Origin: CAZYTM01 sp964649725
GTDB taxonomy: Bacteria > Desulfobacterota > Desulfuromonadia > Geobacterales > Geobacteraceae
NCBI GenBank assembly: GCA_964649725.1
Contig: CAZYTM010000012.1
Coordinates: 3,781 to 67,780, forward strand
Reading direction: 5' to 3'
DNA: 64,000 nucleotides
The notes beneath the pieces are model-generated. The model searched no databases and was not told where the DNA came from. It saw only the letters and a list, made by a program, of their open reading frames with translations. Positions 8,559-17,953 of the stretch are shown here, piece by piece (position 1 is the stretch's first letter; the number at the start of each line of letters is the position of its first letter). Both the position numbers and the translations under genes were made by a program.

Positions 8559-10461
8559 GAATATCGGTCATCCCTTGCAACACCTTGAGTATGCCATCCT
8601 GCTTCAAGGTGGTCATGCCGTCGCTGGCTGCCTGCATCTTCAGCTTGTCGGTATCTACCTTCCGTTTGATCAACCCTTTCAACTCTTCGGTACAATCGAG
8701 CACCTCATGGATACCTATCCTCCCCCGGTAACCGCTCTGCCCGCAGTTATCACAGCCGACCGGCCGGGCCATGGTGAACTGCTGGTCACTCAAGTTGAGC
8801 AGTGCAAACTGCTCTGCCCCGAACTCCTCGATCAACTCCTGCAGTTCGCTCTGCTCCGGCTGGTAGAGCTCCTTGCAGTCGCTGCAGAAAGTCCTGGCGA
8901 GACGCTGGGCGATGATACAGAGGAGCGAATCGGAAAAGCTGAAAGGGTCGAGCCCCATCTCCAGCAACCTGGTAACCGACTCCGGGGCGGAGTTGGTATG
9001 CAGCGTGGAGAGGACCAGATGCCCGGTGAGCGAAGCCTCGATGGCAATGGCTGCGGTCTCGATGTCACGCATCTCCCCCACCAGGATGACATCCGGATCG
9101 AGGCGGAGAAAGGAGCGGAGCGCCGCCGCAAAGGTGAAACCGATGCGGGGGTTGATCTGCACCTGGCGCAGCCCCTTCTGGGTTATCTCGACCGGGTCTT
9201 CGGCAGTCCATATCTTGATCTCCGGATTATTGATGCGTGCCACTGCAGAGTGCAGCGTCGTGGTCTTCCCCGAGCCGGTCGGGCCGACCACCAGCAGCAG
9301 CCCGTGCGGCTGGCGGACCGCAGCAAAAAAGACCTGTTTATTCCTTTCGGTCAAGCCGAGCTGGTCGAACTGGATCGTCTCATTAGTATTCAGGAGCCGG
9401 ATCACCACATCTTCAAGCCCCCCTGCAGTAGGCATGGTGGCGACCCGCAACTCCAGGTCGATCGGGGCGAATTTCTTGAAATTGATCTTGCCGTCCTGGG
9501 GGCGGCGGCGTTCGGCGATGTCCAGCTCCGCCATGATCTTGAGCCGCGAGGTGATGGCGTACTTGTACTTGTAGGGGATCCGCTGGTAGATCTTGCAGCG
9601 GCCGTCGATCCGCATCCGGACAATGACATCGCTCTTCCCCGGATAGGGCTCGATATGGATATCCGAGGCCTTGCTCCGGTACGCATCATAGATCACCTTG
9701 TTGACCAGCTTGACGATGACGCTATCCTTTTCAGTGACCTTGCGGACCTCCTCGTCCACCTCCGGTTCGTCGAGCTGCTGGCTCTTGCTGAGCAGTTCGC
9801 CGATGCTGTCCGGTTCCATATCGAAAGCGAACTCGTCGCTAGCCGGAAGGTGTGTGCCAAGATTCCGGTAGAGACGTTGTTGTGCCTGGCCGATCTCGCT
9901 CTCCATGCAGATGACCGGTATGATCCGCAGCCGGATGCTCGCCTCCAGCTCCTTCAGCTCCTGTAGCGTCAGCGGGTATGCCATGGCAACGGTAAGGGTG
10001 TTGCCGATCTTGGAGATAGGGATGATTTTCTGTTTCTGCGCGTAACTGGCGCTGAAGAAGCGGGAGAGATCGGTCTCTATCTCCAGGGTATCGATATGGA
10101 CAAAGGGGAGATCGAACTGGACCGAAAGCGCCTTGGCCAACTGCTCCGCATCGACCAGCCGGAGCTTAAGGAGCGCCTTGTCGAGGGGAATCGCCTCGGT
10201 CTTGCTCAGCTGCCTGGCCTGGGCAAGCTGCTCATTGCTGATGCTCTTCCCCTTCAGCAGGATGTCGGCGAGTTTGCGTCGCTTCCCCTTCTGGTCGAGG
10301 ATATGCCCCAGATCTGTCTCGCTGATAAAGCCGAGCTTGCAGAGCAGTTGCCCGACGGTCAGGTCAGGGAAGACCTTTTGCAGCCCCAAAGCCTCATTCA
10401 GCTGCTGATCGGTGATCAGCTTCTGTTCGAGCAGAAGTTCGCCAACCCGTTTCTGGGTCAT
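8530..10461 (-). CDS. GspE/PilB-family secretion ATPase (orphan)
   Basis: 643 residues from the ATG at 10459-10461, which has AAAGGAACCGAGG ahead of it; an upstream TTG at 10516-10518 is less likely. N-terminal residues 1-200 hold helical MshEN-like repeats (VGELLLEQKLIT..., then LADILLKGKSIS...). The ATPase core has the Asp box DIHIEP (about 267), Walker A GPTGSGKTTT (about 393), Walker B DPDVILVGEMRD (about 455), the His box TGHLVLSTLHT, and a zinc-binding CSDC...CDNC pair (about 526 and 570). It should be a hexameric motor for a type II secretion or type IV pilus-like machine. No pilin, platform or secretin gene lies nearby, so its partner is not evident. Confidence 0.88.
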   Translation of the reverse strand: MTQKRVGELLLEQKLITDQQLNEALGLQKVFPDLTVGQLLCKLGFISETDLGHILDQKGKRRKLADILLKGKSISNEQLAQARQLSKTEAIPLDKALLKLRLVDAEQLAKALSVQFDLPFVHIDTLEIETDLSRFFSASYAQKQKIIPISKIGNTLTVAMAYPLTLQELKELEASIRLRIIPVICMESEIGQAQQRLYRNLGTHLPASDEFAFDMEPDSIGELLSKSQQLDEPEVDEEVRKVTEKDSVIVKLVNKVIYDAYRSKASDIHIEPYPGKSDVIVRMRIDGRCKIYQRIPYKYKYAITSRLKIMAELDIAERRRPQDGKINFKKFAPIDLELRVATMPTAGGLEDVVIRLLNTNETIQFDQLGLTERNKQVFFAAVRQPHGLLLVVGPTGSGKTTTLHSAVARINNPEIKIWTAEDPVEITQKGLRQVQINPRIGFTFAAALRSFLRLDPDVILVGEMRDIETAAIAIEASLTGHLVLSTLHTNSAPESVTRLLEMGLDPFSFSDSLLCIIAQRLARTFCSDCKELYQPEQSELQELIEEFGAEQFALLNLSDQQFTMARPVGCDNCGQSGYRGRIGIHEVLDCTEELKGLIKRKVDTDKLKMQAASDGMTTLKQDGILKVLQGMTDIHEIRRVCIK

Positions 10462-10533
10462 CGCCTCGGTTCCTTTTGCCTGGCCGGAAGAGTCAGTCTC
10501 TCCGGCGTTTGCTGCCAATTCAGCAAGATGCTG

Positions 10534-12042
10534 TCAATTGTTGCTTACCTGATAACCGCTGTAGTCGAGCAGCTCCCGGTGCAACGGTTCCAGCAGACGG
10601 TCGGTGAGGAAGAGCCGTTTCTCCCGATCGGCCGGATCAGCGAGCATGATTCCGGAGATCTGCAGCGAATAGGGGAGGTCCCGCCCGGTCAATTCATGCC
10701 TTGAATACCAGCCGGGGATACGAAGCCGGCTGATCAGTTTTTCGGCGACATTCTTGAAGCTGTCGTTTTCGTTCAGGGTGATGACCGTATAACCACGGGT
10801 CTCCAGCAGTCTGACAAGGGTATATGCGATCGGATCGCCATCGAACAGCGTCATTACATAGCGTCGGCCATTCATCTCGAAATAGCGGTCGGCCCGTACC
10901 TGCAGGTTGACCCCGTCGCCCGCCTCAAAGAGGTCGATGCCAAGGTCACGGCTATAGGGGAGCGCCAGGTTAGTCAGAAGGGCATCGGCGATCTCCTGCG
11001 GTTTAACAGTGGTGATCTGGCTCACCAGATGACGCCCGGCAACCGGTCGGCTATCCCCGGCCAGTGCATAAGGCTCCAGCACCTGGAACCCCTCCCTGGC
11101 CATGTAGCCGAGCAACGCGGCCGGCATCGGCCGCCGGTTGGCTGCCACATTGAGCAGGACCAGCTCATGCCGCATCAGGCTCTCCTGGGTCCGTTCGATC
11201 TTGAAATCGGCCCGCACAGTGAGCTTCGGGTCAGAACCGAAATCGACCGCCGCATTCTCTGCTACCGAGAAGAACTTTGCCGCGCCGAGCAGGGCACTGT
11301 AAAAATAGCGGCGATCAGCCGGATTGGCTGATACTATCCTGGTCTTCGGCTGCTGCTCGGTGATCAGTGAACGGACCAATGGAGGGAGGGTATTATTGCT
11401 GTCGAGCAGGATCTTCCCTCCATCTGCTGCAGCCAGGACCGGATAGCGCTCGGCGTCGAGTGCCAGGGAGAAATTGCGGGTGGCAAGCGACACCGATTCC
11501 ACCCCCCTCTCCTGCTGCGGCAGAAGTCTCTGCCAGACCTGGCGGAGCGATTCGGCATCTGCCTCGCGCCGCTCAACAGCGAGATTCATCACCTTTATCG
11601 GTGCGGGCGCACTCCCCACCGACCCGGTTTTCTGCCTTCTCTTTTTCGTGCCGAGCTGCTGCTCAGCGCCGCTTTCCTGCCGCGGTATCAGCAATATCTC
11701 CCCGGGCTGCAGCCTCTGTCCGGCAGTCAGCCGGTTCACCCCGCGCAGTTCAGGGAGCAGAGCGTCCACTCTCCCTTCGCGCAGACCCGATTCCCGTTGC
11801 AAAATCCGCCGCAGCGTATCACCCGGCTTGACCCGGTACTCCCGGTAACCGGCCGGAGCTGCTCCTCTTTTCCGCCCGGCAGGCTCCTTCTGCACCCTCT
11901 CTGCCGGTTCCCCCTTTTTCGCCAGCTCTTTCGGATCGAGTTCGAAACGGGGGTCGATTGCCGCAGCCGGACCGGCAGCCAGCAGCAGTAATGCCAAAGC
12001 TCCCAGTAGTAGCGGCAGGCTGCGATATTTACCTGTTGCCAT
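10534..12042 (-). CDS. Exported LysM-domain protein
   Basis: 502 residues. A signal peptide (about 10-29, ending GPAAA-ID) is followed by a basic linker and one LysM domain at about 68-120 (YRVKPGDTL ... LQPGEILLIP), which typically binds peptidoglycan. The remaining 380 residues are not recognised; they contain alternating beta/helical segments and a passage near residue 430 (TRGYTVITLNENDSFKNVAEKLI). It lies between the pseudo-receiver gene and the ATPase gene on the same strand with short gaps, so it is probably a cell-wall-anchored periplasmic part of the same apparatus. Confidence 0.78.
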   Translation of the reverse strand: MATGKYRSLPLLLGALALLLLAAGPAAAIDPRFELDPKELAKKGEPAERVQKEPAGRKRGAAPAGYREYRVKPGDTLRRILQRESGLREGRVDALLPELRGVNRLTAGQRLQPGEILLIPRQESGAEQQLGTKKRRQKTGSVGSAPAPIKVMNLAVERREADAESLRQVWQRLLPQQERGVESVSLATRNFSLALDAERYPVLAAADGGKILLDSNNTLPPLVRSLITEQQPKTRIVSANPADRRYFYSALLGAAKFFSVAENAAVDFGSDPKLTVRADFKIERTQESLMRHELVLLNVAANRRPMPAALLGYMAREGFQVLEPYALAGDSRPVAGRHLVSQITTVKPQEIADALLTNLALPYSRDLGIDLFEAGDGVNLQVRADRYFEMNGRRYVMTLFDGDPIAYTLVRLLETRGYTVITLNENDSFKNVAEKLISRLRIPGWYSRHELTGRDLPYSLQISGIMLADPADREKRLFLTDRLLEPLHRELLDYSGYQVSNN

Positions 12043-12081
12043 ATTTACTCCGTTGCATCGGGTTGGCCCGACATAGAAAGA

Positions 12082-13587
12082 TCAGTTGACTGACAGTACA
12101 AAGGCCCTGATCGGCCCGGAGGTCTGGTTGCGGTAGAGGATCAATTCTGTATTTTCCGTTACTGCCAGCCGTTCGATCCTTACCCCCTGACGCTCGCTGC
12201 TGTCGAGCAACCTCATGGCCGGACTGCCACAGGACTCCTGAAGAAAGAGCTGGATGAAATCCTTGCTGACGACACCTTGGTGGTTGGCAATCACCCGGAT
12301 CGCCCGCACCAGGTCGTTTTCGCGGAACACCTGATACTCCATATCGATGCTCTGATAGCGTTGCCAGCCAGGGTGTGCCGCGGCATAGGCAGGGTCAGGA
12401 CGCTCCGTCGGGATCGACACCGGCAGCCGCAAACCGCTCGTTGCGATATCGGCCGATGTCGCAGCTGCTTGCCGGGGGGGTACCGGCTCTGGCTTTTTTG
12501 CCGGGATTGCCACTCTATTCCCCTGGACTCGCGGCATGAGCTGATAGATGCCAAATGCCAGCAGCGAAGCCAGTGTGACACCGAGCAACAGCTTCCAGAG
12601 CCGCACCCCTGCAGCAGGTTGCCTGACGAAACGGCTTTCAAAGGGGGGGAGTTCAAAGGGGTCGTACTCCTCTTCCACCTTGTCAGGAACCTTATCTGGC
12701 AAAGGTCCCTGTTTGCCGCTCTTTGCCGTACCCTGCGCGGGCGCTTCAGCCACCCTGCTGCCGGCTTGTTTTGCCGGTCGCAGCTCAGGCACGGGCTTGT
12801 CCGCTGCAGTCGGAACTGCCACGACAGCGCTCTCCCCCCTGGCATTGACACTAGCCTCCGGTTTCGTAACGGCCGGCAAAGGTTTCTCTGTTGCGCCTGC
12901 CGGCAGCAGCGGAGTTTTCGCAGTTTCTGGCGGCAGCGGTGCAGTCGGGGGGGGAGGAGGAGCAGTTTCAGGCTTACTGACCGGCAAATCCTCTCCCTCG
13001 GCCGGGGGTGTCGCCGCAGGGAGCGCCGGCGGGGTGGCGGTCTGCTCTGTCAGCAGCGCCATATCAATCTCTGCAGATGTTTCTGGCGGAACCCTCCCCT
13101 CCGGTTTGGAGGTCCCTGCCGCTACAGCGACACTATTGTCAAAGAAATCGGGGGACTCCCATTCCGGCAGCGGTGGTGCGATATTTTCCTTTGCCTCCGG
13201 TGCTGCGGTATCGAACCAGTGCAACCCGGGGATTTCCGCCAGACACTCCCTGAATGCCTCTTTCAGTTCGTCATCAGGGAGGGAGATGTCGATGCTCCCG
13301 TCGCAGCTGCTCTTCTCCCCGAGCCTGGCAGACGCCGCGTCACGCATCAGGATCGCCTTGGGAGCCTCCTCACGCAACAGCCCCTTGAAATGCTTGGCCA
13401 CCGTCTCCCCGGCAACCCCGGCAATCTCGCGCTGGATGAAGACCAGCACCGGCCGCTTGTCAAACACCTCTTTGAGACCGAGATCGAAATTGTCGATCAG
13501 TTCGATACGGGCGTTGACCAGCAGCTGGAAATCTTCCACCAGATGCGCGGCTTTTTCATCAGTCGATATGACAAGTATATTGTGCAT
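12082..13587 (-). CDS. Membrane protein with degenerate receiver-like domain
   Basis: 501 residues in three zones. Residues 1-120 look like a response-regulator receiver fold, but the expected phosphoacceptor aspartate is Gln52 (RPVLVFIQREI) and the acidic pair after strand 1 is reduced, so it should not be phosphorylated. Residues 120-310 are a proline/alanine-rich linker. A single membrane span (LWKLLLGVTLASLLAFGIYQL) lies near 330, followed by a small C-terminal domain probably on the other side of the membrane. It is the first gene of the GspE-like operon. It may link a cytoplasmic signal or the ATPase to the envelope part; that is inference. Confidence 0.72.
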   Translation of the reverse strand: MHNILVISTDEKAAHLVEDFQLLVNARIELIDNFDLGLKEVFDKRPVLVFIQREIAGVAGETVAKHFKGLLREEAPKAILMRDAASARLGEKSSCDGSIDISLPDDELKEAFRECLAEIPGLHWFDTAAPEAKENIAPPLPEWESPDFFDNSVAVAAGTSKPEGRVPPETSAEIDMALLTEQTATPPALPAATPPAEGEDLPVSKPETAPPPPPTAPLPPETAKTPLLPAGATEKPLPAVTKPEASVNARGESAVVAVPTAADKPVPELRPAKQAGSRVAEAPAQGTAKSGKQGPLPDKVPDKVEEEYDPFELPPFESRFVRQPAAGVRLWKLLLGVTLASLLAFGIYQLMPRVQGNRVAIPAKKPEPVPPRQAAATSADIATSGLRLPVSIPTERPDPAYAAAHPGWQRYQSIDMEYQVFRENDLVRAIRVIANHQGVVSKDFIQLFLQESCGSPAMRLLDSSERQGVRIERLAVTENTELILYRNQTSGPIRAFVLSVN

Positions 13588-13936
13588 CCATATCCCTGCT
13601 CGTCATTTGCGCAACATCTTCCATAGTCAGTACTGGCAACTCTCCAGCTCGGTTCGGCCACGGCTGGTGAGCAGCACTCCTCTGTCACCACAGCGCTCCT
13701 CACCCCTTTAATATCTATCGGCAATGACCATTGCCTGCTGAAGCAGCGCTACCGATGATAAATAACCAATAAAAAAATAACAATTTTGAATCGCTGAGCG
13801 ATTTATTTCTGGACATCTAGATTTTAATATGCTAACCTGCCCATAGTAATGAAATTAGGACTATGCAAAGTATTTAGGCTACTATATATCTCTCTGAAAT
13901 TTAAAGTCAACCAAGAATTCACAAGGAGCGATTTTT
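13588..13936. promoter_or_regulatory. Divergent control region between pseudo-receiver operon and S24-type regulator
   Basis: A 349-bp non-coding stretch, AT-rich in its right half. It must hold the promoters for both divergent units. A short inverted repeat AATCGC-TGA-GCGATT lies at 13789-13803 and is a candidate operator. The regulator's start has an AAGGAGCG ribosome site at about 13923. No clean -35/-10 pair was picked out. Confidence 0.5.
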
Positions 13937-14596
13937 ATGCAAGAGCTACCGACAACCGGCCATGCTGCTACGCTCAGCAGTGCGGTCTGTAACCGTATCA
14001 AGTCTATCCGGCAGATCAAAGGGTTGACGCAACGGGAATTCGCCAATTCAGTCGGGATAGTGCAGGGTTATCTGAGCGACATCGAGCGCGCCCGGAAGAT
14101 CCCCTCCTACACCCTCCTGCTGGCGATCTGTCACCTCTACTCTATCAGCGAGGAGTGGCTCCTCTACGGCCGGGGGGAGAAGGATACCCTGTCAGCCAGC
14201 AGCAATGCCATGCCAGGCGATTCATCCATGACCCCGCTGCTCGGCAACATCCCTGAAGGTTTCCCGGCAACGTTGCGCAGCAGCGACATCTCCATGCAGC
14301 TGCAGCTCCCTGACATCCCGGCCGGCTGCCATGCGATAAAGAGCGATGGCGACTACATGGCACCGACCATCCGTGACAACGACCTGGTCCTCTTTTCCCA
14401 TGGGGAACCGGTGGAGAATGGTGACATCGTGTTGCTCACCAATACCTGGGGGGAGATCATCCTGCGCCGTTACCGGGTCAAGAACAACGAGGTCTACTTC
14501 TCTCCGGACAACAACAGCTATGCGCCATTCAAACCGATCCCGGCCACCCGTATCATCGGCAAGGTGATCGGGATCTGGCGGCGGATCAAATTCTGA
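13937..14596 (+). CDS. XRE-type regulator with inactive S24 (LexA/CI-like) domain
   Basis: 219 residues: an XRE helix-turn-helix at about 18-72 (GLTQREFANSVGIVQGYLSDIE) and a C-terminal S24 peptidase-like domain at about 125-215. In self-cleaving LexA/CI proteins the motif is GDSM with a lysine about 35 residues later. Here the serine position is Tyr140 (SDGDYMAPTI) and the lysine position is Arg177 (GEIILRRY), so self-cleavage is not expected. The domain probably only dimerises or senses a ligand. It is divergent from the ATPase operon and may control it. The start has a clear AAGGAG site. Confidence 0.85.
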   Translation: MQELPTTGHAATLSSAVCNRIKSIRQIKGLTQREFANSVGIVQGYLSDIERARKIPSYTLLLAICHLYSISEEWLLYGRGEKDTLSASSNAMPGDSSMTPLLGNIPEGFPATLRSSDISMQLQLPDIPAGCHAIKSDGDYMAPTIRDNDLVLFSHGEPVENGDIVLLTNTWGEIILRRYRVKNNEVYFSPDNNSYAPFKPIPATRIIGKVIGIWRRIKF

Positions 14597-14608
14597 CAGG
14601 AGTCGCTG

Positions 14609-15352
14609 CTAATAGACCAGGGGGGTTGCCTCGGGATCGAGCGGATTGGTCCTGACCGCCAGTGAGAAGAGATAGGGGTAATCCTGCTTCAAATGCTGCA
14701 TATAGACCACCCAGGCCTTTAACAACTGACTGTAGGCCCGTTTGATATCCCCGGAGAGATGATCGAGATCGCTCTCTGGCAGCCCGTGCAAAATACTCCG
14801 CGCCTCCAGCTCCTCACAGAGATGAAATACCGCCCAGAGCAGCTCGGTAAAGTCGTCATGCTCCAGCAGGTTGGGATTCTCCAGCAGCCCGAGCATGAAG
14901 CCCCGGCGCGCCAAAAGAAACCCCTTCAGAGAGGCAAGATCACCGAGCCGGGAGTCGATCTGCAGTTCATGACCGGTCAGATATTCGACTGCTGCAGCAA
15001 AATCGCTCCCCTTCCACTGCACCCTGATCTTCAGCCGCTTCGCCAGCTCTCCCCCCTCGGCCACAAAGCGCTGACAATCGCGGATAAGCGCTGTCCCCAC
15101 CTCACTGAAAAAGACCCCGATCACCATGTTCATCTTCTGCCGCAAGGCCGACCGCTCCCGCTCCCGGATCACCCGTTCGATCATCAGGGTGACAAAGAGT
15201 ACGTAGATAGGCAGGAAGGCGAGGTTGCCGATGATCCCGAAACCGATCTCCCCGGCCCTGCCGAAGAGGAGATAGTCGACGCCATAGAGGAGCGCCGATG
15301 CGAGGAGCATCAGGATAGCAATGGTGCGGGAACGAAGATGCAGCTGTTGCAT
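14609..15352 (-). CDS. Two-span membrane protein of unknown function
   Basis: 247 residues. Two hydrophobic spans at about 10-27 and 37-59 are followed by a charged, helical cytoplasmic region (IERVIRERERSALRQKM onward) rich in leucine and acidic residues. No family was recognised. It converges on the S24-type regulator gene with a 12-bp gap and stands apart from the ABC transporter genes downstream. Length and codon use resemble its neighbours, so it is likely a real gene. Confidence 0.7.
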   Translation of the reverse strand: MQQLHLRSRTIAILMLLASALLYGVDYLLFGRAGEIGFGIIGNLAFLPIYVLFVTLMIERVIRERERSALRQKMNMVIGVFFSEVGTALIRDCQRFVAEGGELAKRLKIRVQWKGSDFAAAVEYLTGHELQIDSRLGDLASLKGFLLARRGFMLGLLENPNLLEHDDFTELLWAVFHLCEELEARSILHGLPESDLDHLSGDIKRAYSQLLKAWVVYMQHLKQDYPYLFSLAVRTNPLDPEATPLVY

Positions 15353-15532
15353 GGCAAACTCCTTGGTTTTTGAACATGTAAAACAAAATCATTCTTTACC
15401 ACAAAGATCACAAAAAACCACGAAGAACAACTTTATTTAAAAGCTTCCAGGATTAAGGCAAACATCTTTACGCCTTGATTTGCTTAGAGAGACTTCGCTC
15501 CCTTGGTGGCCAGAAAGGTGTTGCTTCTCTAT

Positions 15533-16699
15533 TTAACTTGAACGGAGCGCCTCGACTATATTCAGCCGCGCCGCCCGAAACGCCGGCAGCAGCCCGCCGA
15601 CAAACCCCATCAGCAGCGAAAAGAGGAGCGACTTGCCGATTATCCCGCCAGTCAGGGAGAAGGTGAAGGCGAGTTCGGAAAAGGTCTGCCAGTTCATGGT
15701 GGAGATGGTGATCAGCTGCATGAACGAGGCGCCGCAAAGACCCACCACCCCACCGAGCAGACCGAGGAAGAGCGCCTCCAGGACAAAGGCGGCCAGGATA
15801 CTCCCCCGCTCGAAACCGAGCGCCCGCATGGTACCGATCTCCACCACCCGGTTCGCCACTGCCGCATACATGGTGATCATGGCGCCGATCACCGCCCCGA
15901 GGGAGAAGATCACCGTCAGGGTGAGGCCTAGAATCCTGAGGAACTTCGCCATCGCCTCTGACTGGTCGAGATAGTAGCGGGTCTCCTGCTTCACCTCCAG
16001 GGTGAGGCGCGGGTCAGCTTCGAGGCGCGTCTTGAGCGGAGCAACTCCAGCCGGGTCGCGGAGACGGAAGAGTACCGATGAATAGACCGGCCGACGGAAC
16101 GCCTGCATCAGCTGGTCCACATCACCCCATATCTCCGAGGCAAAACCGGTGGCGCCGGCATCGAAGATACCGACCACGGTCCAGTCGCGCATGCCGAAGC
16201 GGAGTCTCTCCCCCAGCCCGCCACCCTTGAACCTTCTGGCGATGCTTGTCCCGGCGATAACCTCGGCCGAGCCTGGCTTCGGCATCCGCCCGGTTTCGAG
16301 CCGCACCTGAGGGCGGAGCGCCAGCGAAGTCGGCCCGACCCCACGGATCACCACATTGGCCGGCTTGTTGTTCCCCCGCTTCGGCAGGTTGATCAGCACC
16401 ACCAGCTCCTTGGCCAGCAGCGGCCGGCCGTCGCTGCCGATCGCCACCTCCGGCTGGCTCTCGACGATCCCCGCCTGCAAGCGGTCGACCCCGCTCTGCA
16501 CCTCTGATACTGCAGACTTGCGGATGACTATGACATTGTCCGGCGAACCGGTCGCCACCAGGGTCTTCTGCAGCCCCTCGGCCAGCATCAGGGTAGCGGC
16601 AAAGACAAAGACCACCAGCGCCATGCCGGAAGCGGTCAGCACCGTAGTAAGGCGGCGAGTCCAGAGGTTGCGGAAGCTGTAAAAATAAGGAATCCCCAT
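15533..16699 (-). CDS. ABC transporter permease, FtsX/MacB type (second permease)
   Basis: 388 residues with the FtsX-like layout: one N-terminal span (about 17-40), a large periplasmic domain (about 45-265), then three spans (about 268-295, 318-345, 355-378). The C-terminal segment ending LPAFRAARLNIVEALRSS is typical of MacB/LolC permeases. It follows the other permease, ATPase and adaptor genes of the same operon. Such transporters use ATP to drive periplasmic movement of peptides, lipoproteins or antibiotics out of the cell. The substrate is unknown. The spacer to the upstream permease gene is a heptanucleotide array. Confidence 0.88.
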   Translation of the reverse strand: MGIPYFYSFRNLWTRRLTTVLTASGMALVVFVFAATLMLAEGLQKTLVATGSPDNVIVIRKSAVSEVQSGVDRLQAGIVESQPEVAIGSDGRPLLAKELVVLINLPKRGNNKPANVVIRGVGPTSLALRPQVRLETGRMPKPGSAEVIAGTSIARRFKGGGLGERLRFGMRDWTVVGIFDAGATGFASEIWGDVDQLMQAFRRPVYSSVLFRLRDPAGVAPLKTRLEADPRLTLEVKQETRYYLDQSEAMAKFLRILGLTLTVIFSLGAVIGAMITMYAAVANRVVEIGTMRALGFERGSILAAFVLEALFLGLLGGVVGLCGASFMQLITISTMNWQTFSELAFTFSLTGGIIGKSLLFSLLMGFVGGLLPAFRAARLNIVEALRSS

Positions 16700-16766
16700 A
16701 TTCTAATAAATCCCCTTCACCCTTCACCCTTCACCCTTCACCATTCACCCTTCACCCATCACCTTT
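16700..16766. repeat. Heptanucleotide array between two permease genes
   Basis: About seven tandem CCTTCAC units (GTGAAGG on the coding strand) with two point variants (CCATTCAC, CCATCAC) fill nearly the whole 67-bp gap inside the ABC transporter operon. It is the same kind of 7-bp-period purine-rich spacer as at 3.55-3.70 kb. Confidence 0.85.
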
Positions 16767-17921
16767 TCAACCAATCCTCCGCAGCCCGTCGGCAATCCGG
16801 ATCGTCCCCCCGCGCCAAGTAGGGAATATCCCGGCCACCAGCCCGACCACCAGGGCGTTCAGCATATCGAGCCAGATAGTGGTCGGCGAGATGCTGAAGT
16901 AGGGGAAGTACTGGGCCAGCTCGGTCTCGATCCAATGGGCCGCCGGAAAGGTGAGCAGCACCCCGAACAGACCGCCGAGCAGGGCGATGAATATCGACTC
17001 GCCAAAGACGATGGCACCGATATGCACCGCACGGAAACCGAGCGCCTTCAGCGTCGCATATTCGGCGATCCGCTCCCGGGCGGTCATCGCCATGGTATTG
17101 GCAGCGACCACCATGATGATGACGATCACCACGTAGGAGACTATCTGGATGGCGATCATGATCGCTTCGGTCATGGAGACGAACCCCATCTGGAACGCCT
17201 TCTCCGTCTCGGTGAGGGTCTCGGCCAGAGAGTTGCGGAAGAGCGCATCGACCCCCACTGCCACTTCAGCCCCCCGCTCCGGGTTGTTCACCCCGATCAT
17301 ATAGAAGCCGACCTGGTCGGCGCGGCGCGCCACGGTCTTCTTCAGGGTCTCGTTGAGATAGTCCCAGTGGAACATCAGGGCCCGCTCTTCGGTACTCTTC
17401 TGCGCCCCATGATAGATGCCGCGCAGGACGAGTTCCCACTGCCCGGGGAAGATAGTCCCGCGCAGGGTGATCAGGTCCCCCACCTTCCAGCCGAACTTGT
17501 CGGCCAGCCGCTTGCCGGCGATGCACCCCTTCCGGTCGCGGATAAAGGCGCTCTTCTGCTCTCCGCTGAGGATGAACTCGGGATAGAGCTCCAGATAGCT
17601 CTTCGGCTCCACCGCATAGTTGGCAAAGAAGTTCTTCTCCTCGATATAGATACCGCCGAACCAGTTACCGTAAGAGACGCTCTTCACCCCGGCTACCTGG
17701 CGGATCCGCTCCAGATAGGAGATCGGCAAAGAGAAGACCAGTGAGATGGCATTGCGGGTCACCAGCCGGGAGGCGGATGAGGCATCGACCCCGTGGTACC
17801 ATAGCCCCACCAGCGTCCGCAGCATGCCGAAGGCGAGGATCGCTATGGCGACCCCGGTAATGGTTAAGAGGGAGCGGAGCTTGTGGCGAAAGGCATTTTT
17901 GGCGATCAGCTTGATGAACAT
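16767..17921 (-). CDS. ABC transporter permease, FtsX/MacB type (first permease)
   Basis: 384 residues, same architecture as its neighbour: N-terminal span (about 15-40), periplasmic domain, and three C-terminal spans (about 255-280, 305-330, 345-370). The sequence after the second span, ARERIAEYATLKALGFRAVHIG, is the conserved FtsX-domain loop that contacts the ATPase. With the second permease it would form a heterodimeric membrane part, unlike MacB where ATPase and permease are fused. It lies 32 bp downstream of the ATPase gene. Confidence 0.88.
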   Translation of the reverse strand: MFIKLIAKNAFRHKLRSLLTITGVAIAILAFGMLRTLVGLWYHGVDASSASRLVTRNAISLVFSLPISYLERIRQVAGVKSVSYGNWFGGIYIEEKNFFANYAVEPKSYLELYPEFILSGEQKSAFIRDRKGCIAGKRLADKFGWKVGDLITLRGTIFPGQWELVLRGIYHGAQKSTEERALMFHWDYLNETLKKTVARRADQVGFYMIGVNNPERGAEVAVGVDALFRNSLAETLTETEKAFQMGFVSMTEAIMIAIQIVSYVVIVIIMVVAANTMAMTARERIAEYATLKALGFRAVHIGAIVFGESIFIALLGGLFGVLLTFPAAHWIETELAQYFPYFSISPTTIWLDMLNALVVGLVAGIFPTWRGGTIRIADGLRRIG

Positions 17922-17953
17922 GATATAAGCATCCGCGCCCCGGCTGGCAGCGA

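Noticed and set aside
13937..14596. Active LexA-like self-cleaving repressor.
   Set aside because: The Ser and Lys of the S24 dyad are replaced by Tyr140 and Arg177.
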